Positions 27,801-34,154 of a DNA stretch of 64,000 bases are shown piece after piece; the stretch's first letter is position 1; every line of letters begins with the position of its first letter. Source of the stretch: Firm-04 sp045642925 (GTDB lineage: Bacteria; Bacillota; Clostridia; Oscillospirales; Ruminococcaceae). The position numbers and the translations under genes were made by a program. The stretch is from NCBI GenBank assembly GCA_045642925.1, contig JAZUJW010000011.1:1-64000 (forward strand). The letters are read 5' to 3'. The notes below the pieces were generated by a model. That model had not been told where the DNA came from. It made no database searches and worked only from the letters and a program-made list of their open reading frames with translations.

Positions 27801-30800
27801 GAATTTTCTGCGGGTTCGGTTCAGCGATCATCTCAAACTGAATATTCTCCCACAGCCATGGTTCTGTTTTGCCATCTTCGGGATGGATCGCTTCCGGGAT
27901 GTAACTGTTGTCGGCAGGTACCCATGCCCGTCGTATGCAGGTCTTATCGACCCACATCCAACTATGGTTGATAATTTCACCGTTCAAGACTTTGTCTACC
28001 CTGCGCCATTGGGAAACGATGTAGTCTTCAAATCCCAGCTTGAACGGCTGCCAGCCTTTAAAGGTATAGCCGACAATATGCGGGTCGGCTCGCTTTTCAA
28101 GCAGATGTTCGTCAATCAGCGCGGTTTCCGGCATATAATACATACCGCTGATATTCTCATCTGTCCCGATATGATGCCGAACCGGTTTTGCGAAATAGTC
28201 TGTCTGAAAACCGACATAATGTCCAAGTGTCGACTGGTCTACCGTAATGTGCAGGATCTTATAATACGTTTTGCCTCTGACCAGTACGCCGCCCGGAATC
28301 TTATACGTCATTTTGACATCCACAGTATAATACGGCATTTGCTTCGTCTGATCGAAATCCAGATAGATTCGCTCAAAAGATTTTACTTTGTCGAAATCCT
28401 GTTCTGTGTTGTCAAGGAAAATCTTTGAGGCTTCGTATTTTTCACCCAGTGATTCATAATTCGTGATGATGCCTTTGCCCTTGATTCCTGCGTTTATTTG
28501 CGCTGTAGTTGGAACAAACAGCTGATTGTCACTGATTGTTTCATATGTGAATTCATCTGCTTCCGGAATATATGGCACAACATCACCGCTGCGCATATCC
28601 AGCGCAAAGATCATGCGTTCCTCTTTGGGGATATCAATGTAATGACCTGTCTGCGTTGTCAATGTGATGGATTCTTCCAGCGTATCTTTCACATTGTAAA
28701 GCGGATTGCCGTCCTTATCTTCCTTTCCGGTTGCCTCGGCAAGTCCGCGTATCTGATACCGCGTACCGAGAGAAATCAAAGGAATTGTCAGGTCGTAGAT
28801 CGTTTTTGATGTACTGAATGCGCCCTTTCCGACTTGCGCACCGAGGGAAATATCCAGCACAAAGCGCATATCAAAAAAGACACCGCCCTGGAATTGTACG
28901 GATTCTTGCCGCAGGTTATCAATATTCAGATATCCGTACAAATACAAAACGAATTCAAATCCGGCTTCCACCATGATACTGATACTATCCAGATCCGTAC
29001 TGATCGCACCGACCGATAGTTCAAGATATAGTGCCGGTTTCAAGCCGAAAACGCCGATTGCATAAAGTGAAAACTGGGAATGCGGCTTCTGAATATCCGT
29101 CGTGGATGTCGTAGCATCACAGTCCGCCAGATCGAAATGCGCATTGTATCTGCGTACATAATCATAATTGAATTCAGCGCCGATTTCGATCGTGCCGCAA
29201 ACACTGAGTGTAAATCCGATTTCCAGCTTTAATTCCACGAGGTACATATAGTTTGGTTTTGCTTCAAGCAATACGATCTTGACCAGCGGCATCCATGTGT
29301 CACCGACACTGTCAACGATCTTCTTGTATGCTTTCTCAAAGTCGCTGAGTGTGTTGGCTGTCGGAACAGGGTCATCGTCATCTCCGATGATGTGTTCGAC
29401 AATGGACTTGTCGTCCGCTTCCCAAGGAATATAATCGCCCTGACTGGTTTTCTGATCCCACTCTGCGTATTCTTTGAATTCCTTCAATTTCGGCATGATG
29501 TCAGTGCTGATTTTTTTCAGGGTATCTTCATACTGCTTCATGGAATCCGAAACTTTAATTTCGCCCCAGTCCAGCGCATCATCTTCGTAGCCTGTGGAAA
29601 TATTCAGTGCACCCTTAAGATTGCTCCAAGAACCAACATCAATGCTGACGTTCGCAATCAGATCCACAGGGACGCAAAACCACCAGTCAATATCAATATC
29701 CACATTCTGATCGATATAGACTTCCTGTGTTACGGCAAGCGAAAAATCAACGACGACTTTGCCTTGTCCTTCACGCTTTGAATCTTCTCCGATTTTTTTC
29801 GAGAATGTGAAGTTCAGGATTGAAACTTCGATTTGCCCGCGGAATTCTGCCGTAAAGCCGACACCGCTTCGCTTGAAATGCTTCAGATCACGATAGAATT
29901 CCGGCTTGAAAGAAAGCTTTTTCAGCTCCACTTTTACTTTGTCGGTCTTGTTTGTACCATCCAGCAATTTTTCATCGCTGGAAAAGTCCAGACCCATCGC
30001 ATCAAAGTCCAGCATATCGCCATTGAGAAGCTGGTTGTTTTCATCTATCGCCAGCGTTGTGGAAAGGTCGATGCCTTGTTCGGCAAGTTCCGCCGTCACT
30101 TTTTCGTCCTTCAAAGCACCCATCAGCAGCGGTGTTTTGTCAGCTTCCTCAAATTCCTCTGCTGCAAGACGTTCCACTTCGTCTTTGTGTTCGTCAACAA
30201 AGCTTTGCGGAACATCGTACTCCTGCGTGGCATGGACTTGCAATTTTGACTGTACTTCTTCAATCGAAGAAGCAGTATAGCCGATCACAAGCTGTTTTGG
30301 CGCTTCGGTATCATCCGTCATGGTGATATCGGTAATACGCACGATTTTCGGTGAATTCATGTTTGCTTCGGAAACATTGCCGTCCTCAACCGTATACAGT
30401 GCGATAAAGTCGCCAACTTCAACTTTGCTGTTCTCATCCAGCTGTAAACTGCCGTAAGTTACCGATGACCAGTTCATCATAAACGGCAATGAACTGTTCG
30501 CGTCAAATGTAAGTGCATCTTCCGCCAGTGTCAGACGGTTTCCGTCATTCGGTTCCATATCAGCCTGATCGCTCATTGGAACGACGATCGGAACGTCCAC
30601 AATATCCATCGGGTCTGCCATATGGTAATAGAACGTGTAATTATCTTCGATACGGTCGATCACCATGTAGCTTCCTTCATCCTCGTTCAGCAGATTGTTC
30701 ACATCAGCGGCACTTTCCTGCGGAGAAGTACCTCTGTAAATGCAAACTTTATCGCCGACCTTCGGGAGTTTGTTACCGGTTGCTTTGTATACGAAAGAAC

Positions 30801-31788
30801 CTTCGCGTTCAACGCGGGAAGCTTCCTTCGTCACAAGCGAATCCTTTGCACCATTGGCAATGGCTTCTTCCAGTTTGCTCATGCCTTCCGGAACGTCGCC
30901 AAGGTCTACCACATCCGCCGTCATCAGCGGTTCAAGTTCGCCGAGGTTTTCGACATCATCAGCCGGGATGAAGATGATATCATCTTCCAATTCCATGCTG
31001 ACAACTTCCTCACGGAAAATGCTCATGTTGTGATAGATCACACTTTTCGGCTGTGTTTCGCCTTCTGCGACAATATACACGCCCTCTGCTTCGCTGACAT
31101 CCAGTTGATACACCGTGCCGGGGACGAAGCCTTCCTCCGCAGCAATTTCGAATGTGTTGTCATCCAGTTGTGTTACGACAGAACGGATACGTGCATCTTC
31201 ATACTGGTCGCGCAGTATGACCAGGTTCTGAATATCTTTCGCAGAATAATTCGGTATCACAATGCCGTCGGTTGCAACGCTGTCTGTATCTGGATTCAAA
31301 AATACCGGTAAGTCATTCTCCTTTGGCATTGGCGGAATCGTGGTCACTTTGAACTTGAAGTTCTTGTCTTTCAAGTCCATTGTTGCTGTGTAATTGCCTT
31401 GGAGGTCATCTTCATCGCCTGTGATTCGGCGATCGGTAAATGATGCATAGAGTTTTGCACCATCTTTGATCTCGTCATTCGGATATGCATATTCTTTGCA
31501 TTCTGCATCGTAATACCAGCCGTCAAAAACATATCCTGCCAACTCAGGAGAAGTCAGGTCACCGATTCGTGTACCTGCATCCACCTTATCACCTTTCGGC
31601 ATATTGACCTGTTCCGCCAGATCTGACGGAACATTGTCTCCGATCAACAGTTGGACAGAGATTTGTTCTGCGTTACTGCCACCGCCCAAAGTCGAATCCG
31701 CATAGGCAATCAGCGTTGACGGAATCGCATCCAAGAGCATTGTGACGGACAAGCAAAGGCATAGTATTCCTTTTATTGATTTTTGCAT
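18835..31788 (-). CDS. Giant secreted InlB B-repeat protein (4317 aa)
   Basis: An unbroken 13-kb gene. The signal peptide covers about residues 1-33 (MQKS..., hydrophobic core, AYADS). One InlB-like repeat follows near residues 45-125 (FDGWYYD). Residues ~130-1240 are a large beta-rich non-repeat region with a helical insertion near 750-830. From about 1240, and densely from about 1850 to 4170, come roughly 25 repeats of the Listeria-Bacteroides/InlB B (Flg_new) type, each with a ...TG[YF].F.GW... signature (for example FVGWQRAG, FNGWAEG). The last ~120 residues are a separate domain. No LPXTG, SLH, dockerin or terminal membrane helix is visible, so attachment is unclear. The start at 31788 is chosen because AAGGTGG lies 8-10 bases upstream; an in-frame GTG nine bases earlier overlaps that site. 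It is likely a surface adhesin or structural fibre. Confidence 0.85.
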   Translation of the reverse strand: MQKSIKGILCLCLSVTMLLDAIPSTLIAYADSTLGGGSNAEQISVQLLIGDNVPSDLAEQVNMPKGDKVDAGTRIGDLTSPELAGYVFDGWYYDAECKEYAYPNDEIKDGAKLYASFTDRRITGDEDDLQGNYTATMDLKDKNFKFKVTTIPPMPKENDLPVFLNPDTDSVATDGIVIPNYSAKDIQNLVILRDQYEDARIRSVVTQLDDNTFEIAAEEGFVPGTVYQLDVSEAEGVYIVAEGETQPKSVIYHNMSIFREEVVSMELEDDIIFIPADDVENLGELEPLMTADVVDLGDVPEGMSKLEEAIANGAKDSLVTKEASRVEREGSFVYKATGNKLPKVGDKVCIYRGTSPQESAADVNNLLNEDEGSYMVIDRIEDNYTFYYHMADPMDIVDVPIVVPMSDQADMEPNDGNRLTLAEDALTFDANSSLPFMMNWSSVTYGSLQLDENSKVEVGDFIALYTVEDGNVSEANMNSPKIVRITDITMTDDTEAPKQLVIGYTASSIEEVQSKLQVHATQEYDVPQSFVDEHKDEVERLAAEEFEEADKTPLLMGALKDEKVTAELAEQGIDLSTTLAIDENNQLLNGDMLDFDAMGLDFSSDEKLLDGTNKTDKVKVELKKLSFKPEFYRDLKHFKRSGVGFTAEFRGQIEVSILNFTFSKKIGEDSKREGQGKVVVDFSLAVTQEVYIDQNVDIDIDWWFCVPVDLIANVSIDVGSWSNLKGALNISTGYEDDALDWGEIKVSDSMKQYEDTLKKISTDIMPKLKEFKEYAEWDQKTSQGDYIPWEADDKSIVEHIIGDDDDPVPTANTLSDFEKAYKKIVDSVGDTWMPLVKIVLLEAKPNYMYLVELKLEIGFTLSVCGTIEIGAEFNYDYVRRYNAHFDLADCDATTSTTDIQKPHSQFSLYAIGVFGLKPALYLELSVGAISTDLDSISIMVEAGFEFVLYLYGYLNIDNLRQESVQFQGGVFFDMRFVLDISLGAQVGKGAFSTSKTIYDLTIPLISLGTRYQIRGLAEATGKEDKDGNPLYNVKDTLEESITLTTQTGHYIDIPKEERMIFALDMRSGDVVPYIPEADEFTYETISDNQLFVPTTAQINAGIKGKGIITNYESLGEKYEASKIFLDNTEQDFDKVKSFERIYLDFDQTKQMPYYTVDVKMTYKIPGGVLVRGKTYYKILHITVDQSTLGHYVGFQTDYFAKPVRHHIGTDENISGMYYMPETALIDEHLLEKRADPHIVGYTFKGWQPFKLGFEDYIVSQWRRVDKVLNGEIINHSWMWVDKTCIRRAWVPADNSYIPEAIHPEDGKTEPWLWENIQFEMIAEPNPQKIHVRHYLLNPDGDGYELVGENDALSYYSEGDKQNIVSDAEISMATLKKWGAFKAFDDTDSALVDRGTYSMKIANVKVTKDIYGEKTTYMMTDKNGVTATVTPADNEIANDIVDIYYTSRRSYPIVYQAVDENGNLITNRPYSTVLEFSDNFTNGCPCSLRDIKSISHELVGYEFTGWYDTNDFDSLTSKAGDKPNEKRMPARNVVVQFKVKSVPMYVPVTVNCSEHQHKITSAYIESFGGDYFTMEELLEKDCCYAENLAIADLITEDRSFVTPMDTVFRIGGLRTWYQNTITLGATESSARPDNLNIRVVFTESLDKQMTEGEEYVYATLDFGTTDGCGSALSDPNDAEFGADTKHPEGYWLDGFSCNVENGPYCNSHQPYPYYLIPAFMPSHLENSDWTEYDATTNTLTYIYRSNLRAMSHQITINHLLIDENGFKTNYSPTITSGFSEQVIEMFPQYYYEVPGCETDYEKTPESFVVQSEGDTVIDYYLKEAYYPFNFVVKDPATGEVLYTSKTYSKAAHDTFVLPEELTLANEKLNLPGYRFLGWAHTEKNEWITQEYMPSGRPSTASMKMRVTSNTCGTYEAVFEKTDVKVTLYWDDYNRLKVKDGQYKTLSGKYDVETGYSSASAVRTLKAHTDFTLPTPAMYDGAVFLGWYDNPDFTGEPITGTQQIVENAVYYARIIHAFPVRFVGNADAADPCDYSKTVTQSYDQPYVFPQYNPTRTHYTFLGWSTEADGEVNITETTKASNEITTLYAVWGNAEYTISFDLDGGAWSIAEPLKHIYNVSNTSIPTEIPTKTGYRFVGWQRAGSEEVKQPADITFGKTDLSWSITLYAVWEPVTYRITYHAQGGTMPEGAVSEWSFEKSASITAVPTKADALFRGWYEAAEPSAEDVRVRRIDSTHAAGDVTLYAKWSYQEYPISAVRYSSDGQSINPVEADIPETYQVTDADFTLPTLPSDDVWAFDHWEVIGTDSKATTVTKLEFSKYSGKIELHAVYNKITYSITYNFNDGIAGTGTYPASASYGETVRIPIPTRSGYHFAGWQSEEIGKISTSFEMTVKKAVTLKAIWKTESGEDAETEAQYQLKYYVSDGNGGWTLSHTDDAKTTYDTMLYYGGMRGSYTPDTNVYQFDHISLAGDDTAYGYLDDIAITAKTLNTFNVYYSYQDYTVHFMMEHGSVQEFKTVTLHYNDVIAKPTTNPTKDGYTFNGWDFTFGDTKTVAAVFGEKNDFYIYPKEWTQKRYPITYVNWPEGDENPNPAFYTADTPDFALILPYRYGYTAKEQIVEVSGKEEPITVTIEWELNRYEIHYDLQGGKVLSPLTEEYTIMTAERGLPIPLKEGYVFDGWTIGDSDVKATSVPRTDPLVSYSLKANWKPLTYTILYNLNGGTPTYGKVEDLITEYTYEDVLKGKYYDLLSFDKEGCTFDGWDVFVLSTNEHYQLGNAQMLRLPQPGSDLYITAVFNLTECKITYDMNDGSDTLHPATNPNSVTMFNPSSDGTLTIAAPYRTGYDFDGWTCDQKLGAVAAGNLTQSVTLDSTNAMPAITLTAHWKAKPYYITYNLNGGNLVTTTQIKTTKNASGELVPETGTVLNPLVYSILNSITVEDPTRTDGIAFLGWTSEQFYDLQTYTECELSTEDAKAAASYQPVSSEGVVKLLNAAPKENFAPHYENLKEMGIVLNAVWADKDYPIYYDLNGGTLPEGASNPDSYTNLTESFTLTNPVRTGYIFLGWRVIGSEELQTEVTVEKGSYGELALEAVWAIGKYTITYELYGGTLVSADGALTEYTTEDAVIPLGTAFRSNSIFAKWTVQNADTGETLYDSVISNGAIIVPRENPCNLLIIANWNSEKGTAYADPDGGEWVNALAAGPILTYPMDTGATILLSDPVKKGYDFMGWENCSDFEVQVTEAEEAGCHNIVIPAGTDSRGIQLKAIWQANQNTEYKVSWFVKRPTDEDYLYQDSKVYIGTAWEELSAEQRKAFESLVEDAVLSKVAIDNMTITAEDAIIISGDETTEIYLYFQPNVHTVNFEYGYPCGYLLGEKIEKPEDPERFGYIFEGWFADEACQKPFDFTNAVMGTEDITVYSKWSANTQVIEYLNWPEEIENPNPTTYIPGADDFYVTYPTLDPDATGYDCGDLTDDDLVNYTHVSIGSNTGKITVETPWQLHAFTITYNYPTEFECEFDGTKVESYNFKESAQLPTLSAIGHEFLGWMAETKNGALTLTENCIPTGTKGDVTLTAMFDTYSYSITYHGLEDSSFAGANPNPAFYSTSDTPFILQTPTKDGYTFNGWAEGEGSVFNPYTVEEATTGDLVLTAKWTPIMYTIQVDGETVVNYDIEMTRSENGVVLTPDNLDGFTFNHWDVTDESGNPITIGTDNKLPAGTFGNLTAVPNYDENVYTISYVLNDGEKAENETYPETYKPSEITIIPAPVKAGCYFTGWLMEDAQGYQTMLTDSAINGDFGNVTLYAGWEDLMSNVTLYDANYDRIASGSFAVGADITLEALQKLLPNGYTFAEILTESGDALTASDAITVEDGWYYSFTVVKGYAKVTLIATDGTKTDIANLYGDDTYMYGAMVYVSAFGADGYRFEGWYDDDTFTNCLSTDPSYEFTAEADVTLYAKYTAESGVLVQISSIGGGEYLVGSEVDAKTSSTESVFLGDTLTLSAMDTEHFCKWEDGNGKLLGTEPTLTITIRHDMQIVLITTPDVNEQLTYVAFCGPYDQTLGNAIYGAGDSLDNYPTLPAMLGYQFLYWSLDGETEATTEEIEALFGKQTSVTITAVYEKTTETNSITVYVDGTEDASLSNSAVPMGGNLALTAPTVEGRQFLYWSLDADGSSVYSYQTSCNVKSVADIAIYAIYCGAEETPSIEAKPTMMVLTMISETLGEGTDEQHKVAVAVSRDVTDDYALLEYGMLYYKDGTVGTEENMVLENAEILKYVASNMENSGTLTLHFDMTSNEDCNVYARGYLIVMNTTTGNIEIYYTDIVFGNYDEKGE

Positions 31789-32188
31789 TTGCTCCACCTT
31801 CCTTGCTGTGTTTCTTAATCCACAAATTGTGATTAAATGTTTTGTGATAATGAGACATTTACGACTGCATTTCGTCCACCTTCCCTCTGATGATATTTGA
31901 TTTTTGTTGATGCTTCGTGCATTTTGTCATATCATACAACAGAAGCGATTGCTTTGATACCACCTTTTACAATAATGTTAAATTTTCAAGTCTTGAACTG
32001 CTGTTTTCGTTCAAAACTCATAAATATAGTATACCATAATGCTGCATTATACATATGAATAAAAAATGAACGCATTGTGAATATTTTACAATTGTAATAC
32101 AAACAGTAATTGCATCTTTATGTATTACGTATTGTATAATAACGGAGAGGCAAAACGTGAATTTGCGGAATTAAGGGGCTGTTTTATT
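31789..32188. promoter_or_regulatory. Long AT-rich leader/promoter region of the giant gene
   Basis: About 400 bases without a gene. On the minus strand a TATAAT box lies at 32046-32051, but its -35 is poor. A second copy of the ribosome-site-like sequence (GGAAGGTGGACGAAATG) occurs near 31880 with a three-codon frame. On the plus strand TATAAT near 32134-32139 has a weak TTGCAT 19 bases upstream, pointing into the inverted-repeat element. No promoter is assigned with confidence. Confidence 0.4.
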
Positions 32189-32472
32189 GAGGATTCCAAA
32201 GGGAATTGATTCCCTTTGGCGAAGTCCAGAGGCAGAGCCTTTGGTCGCGCTCCGCAGAGCGCGAAATTCCCCTAAATTCGTGCAAACGAATCAGGAGGGG
32301 GATGGGGGAACCCGATTGAAAGACAAAGAGGCAAGAGAACTGGTAAACGTAGTTCTCTTGCCTCTAAATTTATGTTGGGTACGACACGAGGGGTGTTTCG
32401 CGCTCTGCGGAGCGCGACCAGAGGCGCTGCCTCCGGACTTCGCCAAAGGGAATGATTCTCTTTGGAATCCTC
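32189..32472. mobile_element. MITE-like element, family B, with ~77-bp terminal inverted repeats
   Basis: The left arm 32189-32266 and right arm 32396-32472 are near-perfect inverted repeats beginning GAGGATTCCAAAG and ending at GCGCGAAA. The 130-base centre contains a hairpin (AGAGGCAAGAGAAC at 32327-32340 with 32352-32365). No transposase is present. A reading frame running through the arms exists but has no ribosome site and is explained by the GC-rich arms. A related, one-armed copy lies at 52054-52255. Confidence 0.85.
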
Positions 32473-32512
32473 ATGATAATTGCTGCGATTTCTTTGCGTA
32501 TATAACAGAAAA

Positions 32513-33067
32513 TTATTCTTCTATGTTCTCTGTGATCCCATGCGCCGCAAGCCATGCCAGTACCGCCGGATTGTGACTCTTGTCTTCACAGAATTCTTTC
32601 AGATTCAGTCTGGCAACTGAATCCCCCTGCAATGCCGCCCTCAAATACCACTCCACTGCCGCTTGTTCATTCTTTTCCGTCCCCAAACCGTTTTCAATGC
32701 AGTATCCAAGAATACGCTGCGCTTCCGCATGACCTTGTTCAGCCGCCTGAATGTACCAGCGTACAGCAGTTTCCGGCGCTTTCGGTACACCATTGCCGTC
32801 AAAACAGCACCTTCCCATCGAAATCTGTGCCATTGGTTCTCCCTGCAAAGCCGCCTTTTGATACCATTCTGTAGCGAGTTTCTGATTCTTCTCAACACCG
32901 TATCCAAATTCGTAAGCGATGCCGAGTTCAAGCTGTGCAGGCGCATAGCCCTGTTCTGCTGCTTTGGCATAACATTCAGCAGATTTGACGTTTTCATAGT
33001 TTTTGTCATAGGCTTTGCCTTGCAGATACCATTGTTCTGCGTCATGTTGTTTCTTTGTTGACTGCAT
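32513..33067 (-). CDS. Sel1-repeat (SLR) protein
   Basis: A 184-residue alpha-solenoid protein made of about four or five 36-residue Sel1-like repeats with the pattern A..WY.KAA.QG...AQ..LG..Y..G.GV.K (for example ATEWYQKAALQGEPMAQ and AVRWYIQAAEQGHAEAQ). Such repeats mediate protein-protein contacts. There is no signal peptide, so it is probably cytoplasmic. The start at 33067 follows AAAGGAGG. It follows the VanZ-family gene by 86 bases in the same direction and ends 40 bases before the inverted-repeat element. Confidence 0.88.
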   Translation of the reverse strand: MQSTKKQHDAEQWYLQGKAYDKNYENVKSAECYAKAAEQGYAPAQLELGIAYEFGYGVEKNQKLATEWYQKAALQGEPMAQISMGRCCFDGNGVPKAPETAVRWYIQAAEQGHAEAQRILGYCIENGLGTEKNEQAAVEWYLRAALQGDSVARLNLKEFCEDKSHNPAVLAWLAAHGITENIEE

Positions 33068-33153
33068 GGATTTGCCTCCTTTATTTTTTATCAAATTGGT
33101 TTCATTTGCAAACGAAATTAAGATTGTGCATTGTTGTCTTATGAGAACAAGTG

Positions 33154-33825
33154 TCAAAACAGAATTTTTGTAAAGCTGCGCTTCAGAAAAGAATGCAGTT
33201 TCGGAAAACGCAGCAGCCAGAAGGCAAGCATTCCGCCGCCGATATTCAGAATCAGGTCATCTACATCAAAGACACCATACCGCAAAAGCGCCTGTGTCAC
33301 TTCAATGAGAAGCACCGTACTACATAGCCCGATGCAGAACCCTGTCAATTTGCGGCAGGCTTTGCAAAACAGCGGCAGGAAAAATGCCATCGGGGTAAAC
33401 AAAACCAGATTGCCAACAATGTTTTCGCCCAGTCGGAAATAGGCGTTTGCATCCCGATATGGAATCTGCTGAAAATCTCTGAGTAGCTGAAAAGGATAGA
33501 AATTCGAAGTTTGCAGAAAGTATTGCAGTGTGGAAAGATGCTTCATTTGATCAAGATACCCTCGTTCTTCTCCCAGTGTCAGATATAACAACAAACTGCC
33601 GTACAGCAAAAAGAACCCTGCAAATGTGATGTGGAGAATGCGTGTTTGCGATGCAGGATGAAGCTTGCATAGAATGCGGCTGCCGCCATAGGAAAAGCCA
33701 CACGCACTAAATGCCAGCGCACAAAGCAGCAGAAAAATCCATCCGCGGTATGCAATGACATAAAGCCCCAGACACAAAACGCTGAGTCCGTAAAGAAACA
33801 TGGCTGTCAGGCGTTTGTGTTTCAT
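33154..33825 (-). CDS. VanZ-family membrane protein
   Basis: A 223-residue protein with six or so hydrophobic segments. The VanZ-like signature lies in the second half: NIVGNLVLFTPMAFFLP, then IEVTQALLRYGVFDVDDLILNIGGG. VanZ-family proteins are linked to teicoplanin tolerance in some hosts, but most have no known role. No other van resistance gene is present here, so a resistance label would not be justified. The ATG at 33825 follows AGAAAGGACA. Confidence 0.85.
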   Translation of the reverse strand: MKHKRLTAMFLYGLSVLCLGLYVIAYRGWIFLLLCALAFSACGFSYGGSRILCKLHPASQTRILHITFAGFFLLYGSLLLYLTLGEERGYLDQMKHLSTLQYFLQTSNFYPFQLLRDFQQIPYRDANAYFRLGENIVGNLVLFTPMAFFLPLFCKACRKLTGFCIGLCSTVLLIEVTQALLRYGVFDVDDLILNIGGGMLAFWLLRFPKLHSFLKRSFTKILF

Positions 33826-33863
33826 AAAAATGTCCTTTCTGTTCTATGTGGGATTCTGTGCCT

Positions 33864-33892
33864 ATTATACTATATCTGTTCGGAAATGTCAA
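33864..33892 (-). promoter_or_regulatory. Promoter of the VanZ-Sel1 unit
   Basis: On the minus strand TTGACA (33892-33887), 17 bases, TATAAT (33869-33864); a consensus sigma-A promoter 40 bases before the VanZ-family gene. Confidence 0.85.
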
Positions 33893-34025
33893 CCGTTTGC
33901 CGTGGCGTAATATACCGTGAATTGTGCATCTTGTCGCGCTGTATGGCATTTCATCCTTCAAATCTGACCTTTCACACGCGAAAATGGATATGTTGTCGTA
34001 AAAACTGCCCTCTTGTCATTTTTTG

Positions 34026-34055
34026 TAGACAAACGTACCAATAATATGCTATACT
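34026..34055 (+). promoter_or_regulatory. Predicted promoter of the LRR/cysteine-protease-like gene
   Basis: TAGACA (34026-34031), 18 bases, TATACT (34050-34055). Confidence 0.55.
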
Positions 34056-34081
34056 CATAGTGGATATACGGAGAAACCGGT

Positions 34082-34123
34082 GAAAAGCCATCCTGTGAGG
34101 TGCACATCACAGGGTGGCTTTTC
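34082..34123 (+). promoter_or_regulatory. Structured leader hairpin
   Basis: A 17-bp stem (GAAAAGCCATCCTGTGA with TCACAGGGTGGCTTTTC) between promoter and start codon, about 30 bases before the ribosome site. It could stabilise the mRNA or act as an attenuator. No known riboswitch class fits. Confidence 0.6.
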
Positions 34124-34154
34124 GAGAATAAAATGAAAATAAAGGAGTACGGTT

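Noticed and set aside
32187..32576. Plus-strand frame of about 129 codons through the inverted-repeat element
   Set aside because: It runs across both arms of the family B element and the antisense of the Sel1 gene end, lacks a ribosome site, and its composition follows the repeat arms.
33154..33825. Glycopeptide resistance locus based on the VanZ-like gene and ddl
   Set aside because: No vanHAX or vanRS-type genes are present, and ddl keeps the tyrosine loop of an ordinary D-Ala-D-Ala ligase about 28 kb away.
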